In this document: piece by piece, positions 16,848 to 25,774 of the stretch
How the letters are laid out: each line of letters opens with the position of its first letter
How positions within the stretch are numbered: the stretch's first letter is position 1
Assembly (NCBI GenBank): GCA_947476295.1
Contig: CANJQC010000045.1
Location: 1 to 38,261, forward strand
Source of the DNA: Planctomycetaceae bacterium
GTDB taxonomy: Bacteria; Planctomycetota; Planctomycetia; Planctomycetales; Planctomycetaceae
DNA length: 38,261 nt
Reading direction: 5' to 3'
Made by a program: the position numbers and the translations under genes
Notes under the pieces: model-generated
Told to the model about the DNA's origin: nothing
Seen by the model: only the letters and a program-made list of their open reading frames with translations
Databases searched by the model: none

Positions 16848-18581
16848 TTACTTTGCCTGCTTTGCCAATTCTTTCGCCGATTCGATCAGCCTGTTTTGAC
16901 GAATTGCCAGATCGTGCAGTTGTTTTCGCAATGCCGGCAGGTCATCCGTTGTCGCCGACGGCAGCAGCCCATCGACCTGTTTTGTACGACGATTCACCTG
17001 CAATTGCAGTGATCGAAGCACACGAATCTCGGCCATCAGTTCCACCAGGCCCGGTTTCTCCTGACTCGGATCGCTTTGTTGCTGTTGTTGTTTCGGCTGC
17101 TCCTTCATCTGCTGCATCTCTTTTTGAGTCGTCTCAATGAGCTGCTTCAGAGATTCCAGGATGTCTTCCTGAACCGACTGAGTCAGTTCACCGACTTTGT
17201 ATTCCTGCATCCAGCCACTCACGGAATTCATATCCGCTTCGATATCTTCAACCGCAATCACGATGGCGACGGATGTCCCGTCTTCCCGCAACAGATTGAC
17301 GGTTTGAGCACACCCCTGAGTCAATTCCGACTGCTGCTGAGACAGCTCGCGACAACGACCGTAGTTCAAATCCAGCCAATCCTTCTGTGGCATCGCAGCG
17401 ACACCAACCGTGCCTTCATGGATCGCAGTTTCCACCTGCAGCATGCGCTGGAATCGTGCCTCCAGTGACGCCAGCATCATTTCCTTTTCTTCTTCACGCA
17501 ACTGACGCAGCATCGCTTCCAGTTTTTCCGCCGCTTCATGCAGTTCTTCGATCGCGTTGTCTTCATTCTTCAGAGCTTCTTCGCGATTCTGCTCCTTCAA
17601 TTCCTCGAGCGCGCGTTCCATTTCTGCCTGGGCTTTTTCGAGTTGCTCGCGACCGGGAGTCTGCTTGTTCTTGTCTGCTTTTTGCTGGTCCGATTGTCTG
17701 CCGCCGGATTCCTGATCGCGGGGTTTTCCATCACCCTCTGATTTCTCGTCAGACCGCGACGGCTTGCCATTTTCAGAGGATTCTTTCGATGATTTGCTCG
17801 ATTGCTTAGGGTCGCCCTGCCCCGAGTCATTCTTTGGGGAATCGCCATCCTTCGGATCTTGCGACTCGTCTTTTGAATCGCCGTCCTGAGGATTGCCTTC
17901 CGTCGGGTTATCGGCGTCGGATTCCTTGCCATCCTTCGAGCCGACGTCAGAATCTTTGCCGTCCTTTGTTTCCTGATCATCATGCTCGCGCATGGATTTG
18001 AGCAACTTCTCGGTTTCGCTGACGGCTTTCTGCTGTCCCGGGGCGGCATTGGATGGTGCCGGGGAATTCTGAGTCGCCGCGCGGGCGGATCGTTGTTCGG
18101 CCAGCACGCCGCGAACATCTTTTAGCATCCCGTTCAGACGATCACGCTCCCGTTCAACTGCACTTCGCCGATCTTCGCTCTGCAGCAGCGTCAGCAATGC
18201 CTGGAGATTTTCAATCACGTCGGCCTGCTTCTCCGAGGCGTTCCCGATTTCACCGGATTCAATCAACGCAACGACGTTTTCGATCTCTTCTTTAATGCGC
18301 CCTTCGCGCCCCTTACCGATCGCTCGACGCAATAAGTCTGCTCGTTCAGGATCCTGACGCCCCAGAATGTCGGCCATCTGCGTCAACATGCGTTCGAACC
18401 GAGCATACCGCCCGCTCACCGCCAGTTGATCATCGCGCAGCGATTTTGGCGTGACGTTTTCCTCGGTAACGGCCGGCGGCGACGCAGGTGCCACCGTGAT
18501 TGGCGTCGCGTCCTGAGCCACATTCGTTCGAAGCAGAACAAACATTACAAAGAATGTGCAGGCAAATCCTATCGGTCGCAT
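16848..18581 (-). CDS. Large secreted coiled-coil protein with charged low-complexity region
   Basis: A planctomycete-type envelope protein of 577 residues, counted from MRPIGFACTFFVMF at 18581, which begins a signal peptide ending NVAQD. The frame is open to a TTG at 18677 that overlaps the upstream stop as TTGA, so a 32-residue longer form is possible. After a helical region comes about 110 residues dominated by Lys, Asp, Ser, Glu, Gly and Gln (for example DGKDSDVGSKDGKESDADNP), then a long coiled coil (QAEMERALEELKEQNREEAL) and a run of five Gln. No catalytic motif is seen. It is co-transcribed behind the 810-residue protein; a scaffold or cell-envelope role is a guess. Confidence 0.8.
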   Translation of the reverse strand: MRPIGFACTFFVMFVLLRTNVAQDATPITVAPASPPAVTEENVTPKSLRDDQLAVSGRYARFERMLTQMADILGRQDPERADLLRRAIGKGREGRIKEEIENVVALIESGEIGNASEKQADVIENLQALLTLLQSEDRRSAVERERDRLNGMLKDVRGVLAEQRSARAATQNSPAPSNAAPGQQKAVSETEKLLKSMREHDDQETKDGKDSDVGSKDGKESDADNPTEGNPQDGDSKDESQDPKDGDSPKNDSGQGDPKQSSKSSKESSENGKPSRSDEKSEGDGKPRDQESGGRQSDQQKADKNKQTPGREQLEKAQAEMERALEELKEQNREEALKNEDNAIEELHEAAEKLEAMLRQLREEEKEMMLASLEARFQRMLQVETAIHEGTVGVAAMPQKDWLDLNYGRCRELSQQQSELTQGCAQTVNLLREDGTSVAIVIAVEDIEADMNSVSGWMQEYKVGELTQSVQEDILESLKQLIETTQKEMQQMKEQPKQQQQQSDPSQEKPGLVELMAEIRVLRSLQLQVNRRTKQVDGLLPSATTDDLPALRKQLHDLAIRQNRLIESAKELAKQAK

Positions 18582-18673
18582 TGTATCAGCATTCCAAATG
18601 TGAAATTTTGGCCAACGGACTAACGTTTGACCCAAGCCAACGCAAACATCCCATATCATACGCCCCAAAAAAA

Positions 18674-21106
18674 TCAAAGCCCCTTCAGCTTTTCCAGCAA
18701 CTCTCGCTTCTGGAGATCCTTCATCTTTTGCATCAACTCTTCAAGTTTATCCCCAATGGCCTTTCCTTCCTTCAGCAATTCGTGAAATTCAGCCATATCC
18801 CGGACACTCTCCAGAATTAGCTTCAACGACGCAATCACATCCGAAACCTTCTCGCTGGAATGGTTTACAAGCGTTTCCGACGGCAGTGAATCTATCGCCG
18901 CAAGACGAAATGCACTCGCCGCCCGATCCGCTGCCGGCATCATTTCTCCGGATACGTTCTGCAACGGACGCACGATCATCGCTCGCATATCTTTCGCCTG
19001 CTGTTGCGGTGGAATGGCATTATTCTCCAACTGTTGCACGATTTCCTCAAAAGCTTCCATGATGGAATTGAGTTCATTTGTCTGCCGACGGAGGTTGTTT
19101 CCGCATCGCGTCGCAGACGTATTTAGGCTGGTACGGTCTTCCAAACTTGCCGATGTGCCTCCAGCATCCACACGTCGCGCGACGTCGGAATGAAACTGCA
19201 AATCGTCCCGCACTTCTTCAAGCTGTGCGATGACTTCTTCAAATCGATTTCGCAGGGCAATCTCTCGTGTGTACAGCAGCGACAGTAGTTCCTCGTTGCT
19301 CACAATGCGAAACAGCAACGGATCACTGCGCGTCACCGCAGAATTCGGCATTCGATTGTCATCCGCTGCAACGACCGATAACGTCAGCGTCTGGCCTTCA
19401 GATAATTCAAGCGGCTGCAAGTCGAAGATTTCGAACGGCTCATCATCACTTCGCTGCAGGTCGAAGTCCGTCGCATTCGTGGCTGGCACGCGCCGAAACG
19501 GCCTTGGTCGCCACGTGGATTCGTCATCCACCAGAAACTCAAATCCTGCGGACTTCAGTCCATACTCATCACGGATGCGACCTGCCACAGGAATGCGTGC
19601 CAGTCGAGTCACCGCGTTACCAACACCCTTCATCTGAGTGACCACAATCGGTGGAGCATCCTGGATTCCCTGCACACGCAAAGTTTCCGGACTCGACGAA
19701 ATTACATCGTCATCGTCGTGCAGAAAGAATCGCAAACTTGCGCTGGCAGGAATCAGCAGGATGGAGCTGGCAGGATCGATAGTCGTCGCGTTAACAGGAT
19801 CTGAAGTGGCATCTGACGTCGTTGACATGGCTGGGACAATCATCATGCGGGCCGTGATCGTGCGTCCGTCGCCGGAAATCAAAGGCTCATTTCTGGAATT
19901 CGCTGCCGCGAGTTCATCCCGCAAAATTAATCGCGAGGAGTCACGATCGCCCGATAATTCAAACTGATCCGAAACAATCCGTACTGCCTGAAGTGACTTG
20001 CTGCTGGTCGCAACCAGTTCAAACGACGTACCGATTGGCAACGGCACTTCGCTGCCGGTGATGGTCAGAGTTCGTTCACGCAGCTGATTCCAGCCCGTGT
20101 ATTCCGGGTAGGTGCAAAACAACTGGATCTGATCAATCCCCGGCGGGTTCACGACATCGATTCTGTAGGGGACTCGCGTACGATAATCCCCAGCCAGCAA
20201 TTCAATCTCGACAGGTTCCTGCAACTGCGTCACTACGAATCGAAACGTCCATTCGGAAGATGCCGACACATAGGTGCGACTCCGTGATCCATCGACACGA
20301 ATCACATCGACTCGCACACGATCCGGAATAACCCAATTCTGCCCTTCGTGCGGTCCGCCATCCGGAACCGTCATTTCCAGTTCCAGATCCGCCCCGCGCG
20401 GATGTCGATAAGTCAACCGTTCATCGATGGTCTGAAATGCAATTCGTCGATCGCCCGGCTGGGACACCGCGTGCAGCACAAGTTCCGTAGATCGCTGGCG
20501 ATAGATTTCGTCGCAACGAACAAACGCACTCCACCAGCGTGTCAGACTCTGCGGACTGACAATACCGAAGAACGCCACTGACAACATTAAGCCACCAGAC
20601 ATCAATCCGAGTCGTTTCAGGCTGGAAGTATCAAAGACATCCTCCGCTGCCACTTTGCCGGCAAGGGCATCAGCTTCCCGTAGCGAGCGTTCGAGCATTG
20701 GTTTTACCAGCGGGCCTTCGTCCGGAATCCACCGCGACGTTTCTACAGACGTAATCAACCGATCCTGAAACTGCGGGAATCGCCGTTCAACAAGCAACGC
20801 AATGTCTGAGTCGCGCAGACGTCTGACCATTGGGTAAATGACACGGGTCACGAGCAACAACAACCCGCATGGCAACAATACCGCCAGCAGAATCGCACGC
20901 AACCCCACAGGCAGTTCCAGCTTCTGCAATTGAAACCAACCGGCATCCAGAGTAGTCGTAGTCCAAAAGACAACCGCCGCACAGCAGACAACAAACAACA
21001 ACCCAGAAACCATCGCATCCCGTCGCAGTCGCAACCGGACTCGACGCAGCAATCCTCGTATGGAAGTTGGTAAAGCGATGTGGGTAGCAGAGTTCGATGA
21101 CGGCAT
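18674..21106 (-). CDS. Large DUF4175-like membrane-anchored protein
   Basis: An 810-residue protein with membrane segments near the N-terminus (AMVSGLLFVVCCAAVVFW, about 31-48; AILLAVLLPCGLLLLVTRVI, about 71-90; and GLMSGGLMLSVAFFGIV near 170). Between the second and third is a helical segment with ALLVERRFPQFQDRLITSVE, which I associate with planctomycete and proteobacterial DUF4175-like proteins. A long beta-rich extracytoplasmic region follows (DQIQLFCTYPEYTGW, VAGRIRDEYGLKSAGFEFLV), and the C-terminus is coiled coil (ELLKEGKAIGDKLEELMQKM). It forms a two-gene unit with the coiled-coil protein downstream. The start ATG has no Shine-Dalgarno. Function is unknown. Confidence 0.8.
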   Translation of the reverse strand: MPSSNSATHIALPTSIRGLLRRVRLRLRRDAMVSGLLFVVCCAAVVFWTTTTLDAGWFQLQKLELPVGLRAILLAVLLPCGLLLLVTRVIYPMVRRLRDSDIALLVERRFPQFQDRLITSVETSRWIPDEGPLVKPMLERSLREADALAGKVAAEDVFDTSSLKRLGLMSGGLMLSVAFFGIVSPQSLTRWWSAFVRCDEIYRQRSTELVLHAVSQPGDRRIAFQTIDERLTYRHPRGADLELEMTVPDGGPHEGQNWVIPDRVRVDVIRVDGSRSRTYVSASSEWTFRFVVTQLQEPVEIELLAGDYRTRVPYRIDVVNPPGIDQIQLFCTYPEYTGWNQLRERTLTITGSEVPLPIGTSFELVATSSKSLQAVRIVSDQFELSGDRDSSRLILRDELAAANSRNEPLISGDGRTITARMMIVPAMSTTSDATSDPVNATTIDPASSILLIPASASLRFFLHDDDDVISSSPETLRVQGIQDAPPIVVTQMKGVGNAVTRLARIPVAGRIRDEYGLKSAGFEFLVDDESTWRPRPFRRVPATNATDFDLQRSDDEPFEIFDLQPLELSEGQTLTLSVVAADDNRMPNSAVTRSDPLLFRIVSNEELLSLLYTREIALRNRFEEVIAQLEEVRDDLQFHSDVARRVDAGGTSASLEDRTSLNTSATRCGNNLRRQTNELNSIMEAFEEIVQQLENNAIPPQQQAKDMRAMIVRPLQNVSGEMMPAADRAASAFRLAAIDSLPSETLVNHSSEKVSDVIASLKLILESVRDMAEFHELLKEGKAIGDKLEELMQKMKDLQKRELLEKLKGL

Positions 21107-21424
21107 GAGAAAACGCAGCGGGGGAATCGATTAATCGGAAAGCAGTCGCCTTTATACGAGTCATAGCGACCGCAGGGAAGTATAAGGCAGCGGCGGGAAT
21201 ACAGTCTACCCACACCAACCCGATGCGCCAGCGAGGATATAAGTCTGCCGTGCCTCTCAGGCGCTTCAGGTTGTATGATATTGGGCTACTGCGGCCGAAG
21301 CGCCTCTGATTCAACGCCCCGCGCAGCTTGTAGGGGAGATTTGACACCGATAGAATCGAGAAAGCGTGCTGGTCTCGTCGCCGTGACACAGCGGATGCAA
21401 ACACACATGAAAAAGAAGGTTCCC
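21107..21424. other. Divergent intergenic region
   Basis: About 320 bases between the 810-residue protein gene and the sugar importer operon. It must contain two divergent promoters. I see TATA-like stretches on the minus strand (CGTATAAAGG, CTTATACTTC) and a TGTATGATATT on the plus strand, but no convincing paired boxes. No open frame with coding character and no repeat of the named families is seen. Confidence 0.4.
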
Positions 21425-22573
21425 ATGATGATACAACGAACGCTGTACTTTGCCTGGCTTGCTGGATTCAGCTGTGTGTTTCTTATGGGATGTACGGGGG
21501 AGAGTATTTCGACAGGCACGGGAGGTCCGAACGCCCGTTCCGGAGCAGGAGGCGGTGTAGATTCTGCGGCGCGAGGTACGCGGCGGATTATTCTCCTGAA
21601 CAATACGGACTCACCATTCTGGGACGCCGCCCGCGCGGGGATCGACAAAGTTGCCGAAGATTTGAAGCTAAAAGAGGCGGGCTTCGCAGCCAGCATGGAC
21701 ACGAACAACGGGACTGACGAAGGACAAATAGAAAAACTGCGGCAGTATGGAACTCAGGATGACGTTGCGGCTGTGATTATCTCGCCGACTTCGGCAACAA
21801 ATCCAGCGGTCGTTGACGAGCTGAAAAAGCTGAAAGACAAAGGCGTAATTGTTGGAACATTTGACAGCGATCTTGACGAAAAGTTTCAAAGCGTTCGCGA
21901 GTTCTACGTCGGCACCGACAATATCCAAGGTGGTAAAGTTCTCGGGACCGCCGCAAAGAATCTGCGACCTGGCGGCGGTGAGTACGTGCAATTCGTGGGC
22001 CTCGACAGTCAGCAGAATGCATACCAGCGCATGGATGGATTCACCAGTGCGGTCGGTGGCAAGTTTGTTCAGAAAGGGCGTCGCATCGACGACACCGACC
22101 GCAGCCGTGCGCGAGACAACGTGCGGGATTCGATCGACCAGAACCCGAACCTCAATGTGCTCGTCGGAATTTGGTCCTACAACGCTCCCGCAATCGTTGA
22201 CATTGTCAAAGAGAAAAACGTCCGCGAAAGATTTACAATCGTGACGTTCGACGCCGAACAACTTGCGATCGAACAAATGGGCGCAGGCATGATCGATGCG
22301 ATGGTCGTGCAAAATCCGTTCGGTATGGGTTATGACTCGGTCAAGTACGCCTTCGCGAAACTTCAGGGTGATGAAGCCACGATGACTGAGTTGTTTCCGA
22401 GCATGAAAGAACCCGGTGGCAATATCCGCGATACTGGATTGAAAGTGGTCGTGCCGGATTCCGGGACGCCGCTGACTCAGGAGATGTTCAAAGACTTCGG
22501 TCCCGGCGTAAAATTCATGACGCTGACGGAATTCCGTGCATGGCTGGCGGAGTATAAGCTGACGAGTTCGTAG
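21425..22573 (+). CDS. Sugar ABC transporter substrate-binding lipoprotein
   Basis: A periplasmic binding protein of the RbsB-like (type I, cluster B) family. The start at 21425 is chosen because AGAAGG lies seven bases upstream and the product begins with a lipoprotein signal (MMIQRTLYFAWLAG to the lipobox FLMGC, Cys23). Earlier ATGs at 21395 and 21407 would also work. After a Gly/Ser/Thr-rich linker the fold begins RRIILLNNTDSPFWDAARAG, with VAAVIISPTSATNP, GVIVGTFDSD and IVTFDAEQLAIEQM as typical hinge and ligand strands. The ligand is a monosaccharide or related compound, not predictable in detail. It heads an operon with the permease and ATPase. Confidence 0.92.
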   Translation: MMIQRTLYFAWLAGFSCVFLMGCTGESISTGTGGPNARSGAGGGVDSAARGTRRIILLNNTDSPFWDAARAGIDKVAEDLKLKEAGFAASMDTNNGTDEGQIEKLRQYGTQDDVAAVIISPTSATNPAVVDELKKLKDKGVIVGTFDSDLDEKFQSVREFYVGTDNIQGGKVLGTAAKNLRPGGGEYVQFVGLDSQQNAYQRMDGFTSAVGGKFVQKGRRIDDTDRSRARDNVRDSIDQNPNLNVLVGIWSYNAPAIVDIVKEKNVRERFTIVTFDAEQLAIEQMGAGMIDAMVVQNPFGMGYDSVKYAFAKLQGDEATMTELFPSMKEPGGNIRDTGLKVVVPDSGTPLTQEMFKDFGPGVKFMTLTEFRAWLAEYKLTSS

Positions 22574-22643
22574 TTCGACAGGTCCAGATGCCGGTCCGGC
22601 ACGTACCCGCCACTCTAATAAGCATCAACAGTCGGTTAACGGC

Positions 22644-23861
22644 ATGAGTTCCAACGCACCCGGTTTTGTTCGCAGATTGTGGTCGTCAGTTGAGTTCAAA
22701 CTGATTCTGGCCTGGCTGGCAGTTGTCGTCGCCACTGTGGTGCTCGACCCCGGCCACACCTATTGGAACAATCCCGGCAGTTCATCCGAACTGATCATTC
22801 GCAACACCGTGCTGCTTGGCTTCTTCGCGCTGGGAAGCGCGGTGATTATTATTTCCGGCGGCATTGATTTGTCGAGCGGTTCTGTGATTGCGATGAGTGC
22901 CACGGTCTTTGGCAGTTTGCTGATTGTGCTTGACCCGGAAGGTTTTCGCGAGGGTCATCTGGCGACATCGGCAGTGATCATCGCCACGTTTGGTACTCTG
23001 CTGGCCGGTGCGATGGTTGGGACTTTACATGCATGGCTGATCACATGCGTCGGACTGCCGCCGTTTATTGCGACACTTGCAACACTCGTTGGACTTCGCA
23101 GCTTCAGTCGCGGACTAACGCAGGCGGTGACGAACAACAAGTCGCAGATCGACTTTCCTGACCTCGCGCTGAGAGACACTTTAAAAGACGTGACGAGCGT
23201 GTCAATGGTGTTCATCGTGCTGGCAATGGCGGTATGGTTTCTAATGAGTCGCACGGTGATCGGTCGGCATCTGCACGCGATGGGTGGTAACGAACAGGCC
23301 GCAAAGCTGAGTGGGATTCGAACCGATCGACTGAAATGGCTGGCGTATGTTCTGGGCTCCGTCGTTGCATCTATGGTCGGCATCGTTTACTTCGCAGATA
23401 CCGGTTCAGCTAAGCCGGATATTCTTGCGCGAGGCTATGAACTCAATGCCATCGCGGCCTCCGTGATCGGTGGTTGTTCGCTGCAGGGAGGCGTAGGAAC
23501 AATCTTCGGTACTGTTCTCGGATGTCTTTTTCTCCGGACGGTGATCGATTCGGTGAATAAAATCGTTGGCACGGGTGCGGACGTTTACGAAGGCATGATC
23601 GTTGGCATCGTTGTGGTGATGGCTGTGACCTTCAGCCAGCGCGGAGTCAATTCGCTCCGACGTCCTTTCTTCGGAACGTTGATCGGATGGGCGGCGATTC
23701 CGGTCCTGAGTCTGCTCGCGGGCCTTTCGTTTATGCTGTTCTTCCGTGACAAACCGTGGTTCGGTTCCATGCACGCGGCTGTTTTTGGAGTCCTCGTCGC
23801 AGGCATATTATTCGTTCGCGGCATTATTGAAGTCAGACAAAAATCAGCGGCGCGGCGCTAG
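22644..23861 (+). CDS. Sugar ABC transporter permease (RbsC-like)
   Basis: An inner membrane permease of 405 residues, slightly longer than the usual 320-340 because of two extra C-terminal membrane helices (GWAAIPVLSLLAGLSFMLFF and AAVFGVLVAGILFV). Family landmarks are present: ISGGIDLSSGSVIAMSATVF near residue 70, PPFIATLATLVGLRSFSRGL, HLHAMGGNEQAAKLSGI (the loop that contacts the ATPase), and YELNAIAASVIGGCSLQGGV. Eight to ten hydrophobic segments are visible. It follows the binding-protein gene by 70 bases and precedes the ATPase by about 110 bases that include a hairpin repeat. Confidence 0.93.
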   Translation: MSSNAPGFVRRLWSSVEFKLILAWLAVVVATVVLDPGHTYWNNPGSSSELIIRNTVLLGFFALGSAVIIISGGIDLSSGSVIAMSATVFGSLLIVLDPEGFREGHLATSAVIIATFGTLLAGAMVGTLHAWLITCVGLPPFIATLATLVGLRSFSRGLTQAVTNNKSQIDFPDLALRDTLKDVTSVSMVFIVLAMAVWFLMSRTVIGRHLHAMGGNEQAAKLSGIRTDRLKWLAYVLGSVVASMVGIVYFADTGSAKPDILARGYELNAIAASVIGGCSLQGGVGTIFGTVLGCLFLRTVIDSVNKIVGTGADVYEGMIVGIVVVMAVTFSQRGVNSLRRPFFGTLIGWAAIPVLSLLAGLSFMLFFRDKPWFGSMHAAVFGVLVAGILFVRGIIEVRQKSAARR

Positions 23862-23879
23862 CCGCCGGTGCCTCAATGG

Positions 23880-23911
23880 GAGCAGGCATACTCCGTGTGC
23901 CGTCCGCACTC
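23880..23911 (-). repeat. Hairpin repeat of the GGCACAC-GGAGTGTGCC family
   Basis: On the minus strand it reads GTGCGGACGGCACACGGAGT and continues to ATGCCTGCT, an imperfect palindrome. It closely matches 25719-25747 and less closely 25657-25690. It lies between permease and ATPase genes of one operon, where a hairpin could reduce read-through or protect the upstream mRNA. Confidence 0.65.
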
Positions 23912-23974
23912 TTTTCCGCCCTCTCACAATTGACAGTGGTCACCATTTGAACTTTTTTTTATAAGCACAAGGAC

Positions 23975-25489
23975 ATGAACCCCATCATTTCAATTCGCAA
24001 CGTGGGCAAACAGTTCGGTGCTGTCCGCGCACTGGACAATGTCAGCTTCGACGTCACGCCGGGCGAACTGCATGCCGTGATGGGCGAAAACGGAGCGGGC
24101 AAGAGCACGCTCATGAAGATCCTGTCCGGCGTGATCAGTAACTTTGAAGGTGAGTTGTGGCTGCGGAATAAGACCGTTCAATTTTCGAACACGCGCGATG
24201 CGGAAAATGCCGGTGTCAGCATTATTCACCAGGAACTGAATCTCGTCGAACAATTGTCGGTTGCTGCCAACATTTTTCTGGGTCGCGAATCACGATCTTG
24301 GCTCGGCATTCTGAATCAGCGGGAAATGGATGACCGCGCTGCCGCCCTGCTCGCTCAACTGGACACGAACATTTCTCCGCGCGCCCACGTGAGTACTCTC
24401 CGCGTTGGCGATCAGCAACTGGTTGAAATCGCGAAGGCCCTGTCGCTGCAGTCCGATATACTCATCATGGATGAACCGACCAGCGCGCTGACAGAATCCG
24501 AAGTGGCCCGACTGTATCGAGTGATCGACAGGCTTCGCACGCACGGCGTGACGATTCTTTATATCTCGCACAAAATGGACGAAGTGTTTCGGTTGGCGGA
24601 TCGCATCACTGTTCTCCGCGACGGCCAGTTTGTGCAGACAGTGGATCGTGCCGACACCACGCCACGCGCGATTGCGCACTTAATGGTCGGACGGGACATT
24701 GAGCCGCGGAAAAAAAATGTGACCGAGCGAGACGCTGCCGTCGTGCTCGAAACGAAGAATCTGTCACTTCCCTGGCCCGGGCATTCTCGCGGCTGGCGAC
24801 TGCAGGACGTGAGTCTAAAACTGCATCGAGGCGAAATTCTGGGCATCGCCGGTCTGATGGGCGCAGGCCGAACCGAATTGCTGGAGTGTCTGTTTGGAGC
24901 CAGTGAATTTCCGCCTCAGGGTTCAATCCTGATCGAAGGCAAATCGCGTCGCTTTAGTCATCCGTCTCAGGCAATGCAGGCTGGAATCGCAATGGTGACA
25001 GAAGATCGCAAACGACTTGGCCTGTTTGCTCATATGACCGTTCGCGAAAACATCACGGTGTGTGCGTTGAGCGACGTATCGACTGCCGGAGTCATCGCGC
25101 GCGGCCGGGAGACGACTGCGGTGATGAGTCAGATTCAGGCACTGTCTGTCAAAACCGATGGGCCTGAAGCCATGATCACGACGTTGAGCGGTGGCAATCA
25201 ACAGAAGTGTGTCATCGGTCGCTGCATGTTAACGCATCCGAAAGTCCTGCTGCTCGACGACCCAACCCGCGGCGTGGATATCGGCGCAAAGGCGGAACTG
25301 TATCTGTTGATGGAACAGCTGGCCTCAGAAGGTATGGCGATTATTGTGACGTCAAGTGAACTGCCGGAGCTGCTGACCGTCAGTGACCGGATTTTGGTCC
25401 TCAGCGAAGGCCTGTTGACCGGCGAATTCAGCCGATCGGAAGCCACAGAACAATGCATCATGGAAGCTGCCACAAAAGCTCAGTTGTGA
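23975..25489 (+). CDS. Sugar ABC transporter ATP-binding protein, double ATPase (RbsA-like)
   Basis: A 504-residue protein with two fused ABC domains. The first has Walker A GENGAGKST (residues 37-45), a Q-loop HQELNLVEQLSV, signature LRVGDQQLVEIAKAL and Walker B LIMDEPTSAL. The second has a degenerate Walker A (GLMGAGRTEL), signature LSGGNQQKCVIGRC and LLLDDPTRGVDIG, as normal for this subfamily. It energises uptake of the sugar bound by the lipoprotein at 21425. The ATG follows AAGG by only two bases, so the Shine-Dalgarno is not well placed. Length is typical. Confidence 0.95.
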   Translation: MNPIISIRNVGKQFGAVRALDNVSFDVTPGELHAVMGENGAGKSTLMKILSGVISNFEGELWLRNKTVQFSNTRDAENAGVSIIHQELNLVEQLSVAANIFLGRESRSWLGILNQREMDDRAAALLAQLDTNISPRAHVSTLRVGDQQLVEIAKALSLQSDILIMDEPTSALTESEVARLYRVIDRLRTHGVTILYISHKMDEVFRLADRITVLRDGQFVQTVDRADTTPRAIAHLMVGRDIEPRKKNVTERDAAVVLETKNLSLPWPGHSRGWRLQDVSLKLHRGEILGIAGLMGAGRTELLECLFGASEFPPQGSILIEGKSRRFSHPSQAMQAGIAMVTEDRKRLGLFAHMTVRENITVCALSDVSTAGVIARGRETTAVMSQIQALSVKTDGPEAMITTLSGGNQQKCVIGRCMLTHPKVLLLDDPTRGVDIGAKAELYLLMEQLASEGMAIIVTSSELPELLTVSDRILVLSEGLLTGEFSRSEATEQCIMEAATKAQL

Positions 25490-25498
25490 CTCCCCCTA

Positions 25499-25522
25499 TA
25501 GGATGGACATTCTTGTCTGCCC
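25499..25522 (+). repeat. Solo hairpin related to the inverted-end element
   Basis: TAGGATGGACATTCTTGTCT is an imperfect copy of the AGGATGGACATCCATGTCCG hairpin that also occurs alone at 36663 and at one end of element copy D (37358). It sits ten bases after the ATPase stop codon. Confidence 0.55.
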
Positions 25523-25656
25523 ACTGCACTCATCCCACAAATCAATGTGGATTTTCCGGATTAGATGTGGAATTTCAGGAGGACAGTCGCCATTGTGGCA
25601 CTTGCGAGGCGCAGTTATAGTTTGGGTCTCACTGGTTCCCGTCGCGGACTGATTGA

Positions 25657-25747
25657 AAGTGGTAGGCATATTCCATGTGCCACAGCCTGCAAAACATCTC
25701 CCTTATTAAATACTTCGGCGGACGGCACACTGAGTGTGTCTGCTACT
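25657..25747. repeat. Two inverted hairpin repeats of the GGCACAC family
   Basis: Two copies in opposite orientation, about 35 bases apart: minus-strand GGCACATGGAATATGCC (25665-25681, followed by TACCACT) and plus-strand GGCACACTGAGTGTGTC (25724-25740, followed by TGCTACT). They lie just upstream of the SirB1-like gene and, with 23880, form a family of three. Confidence 0.65.
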
Positions 25748-25774
25748 GAATTCTTCCTTGCCGAATTTTTCTCC

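Noticed and set aside
17538-17741. Plus-strand phenylalanine/leucine-rich frame
   Set aside because: It is antisense to the Lys/Glu-rich coiled-coil region, which makes hydrophobic shadow peptides.
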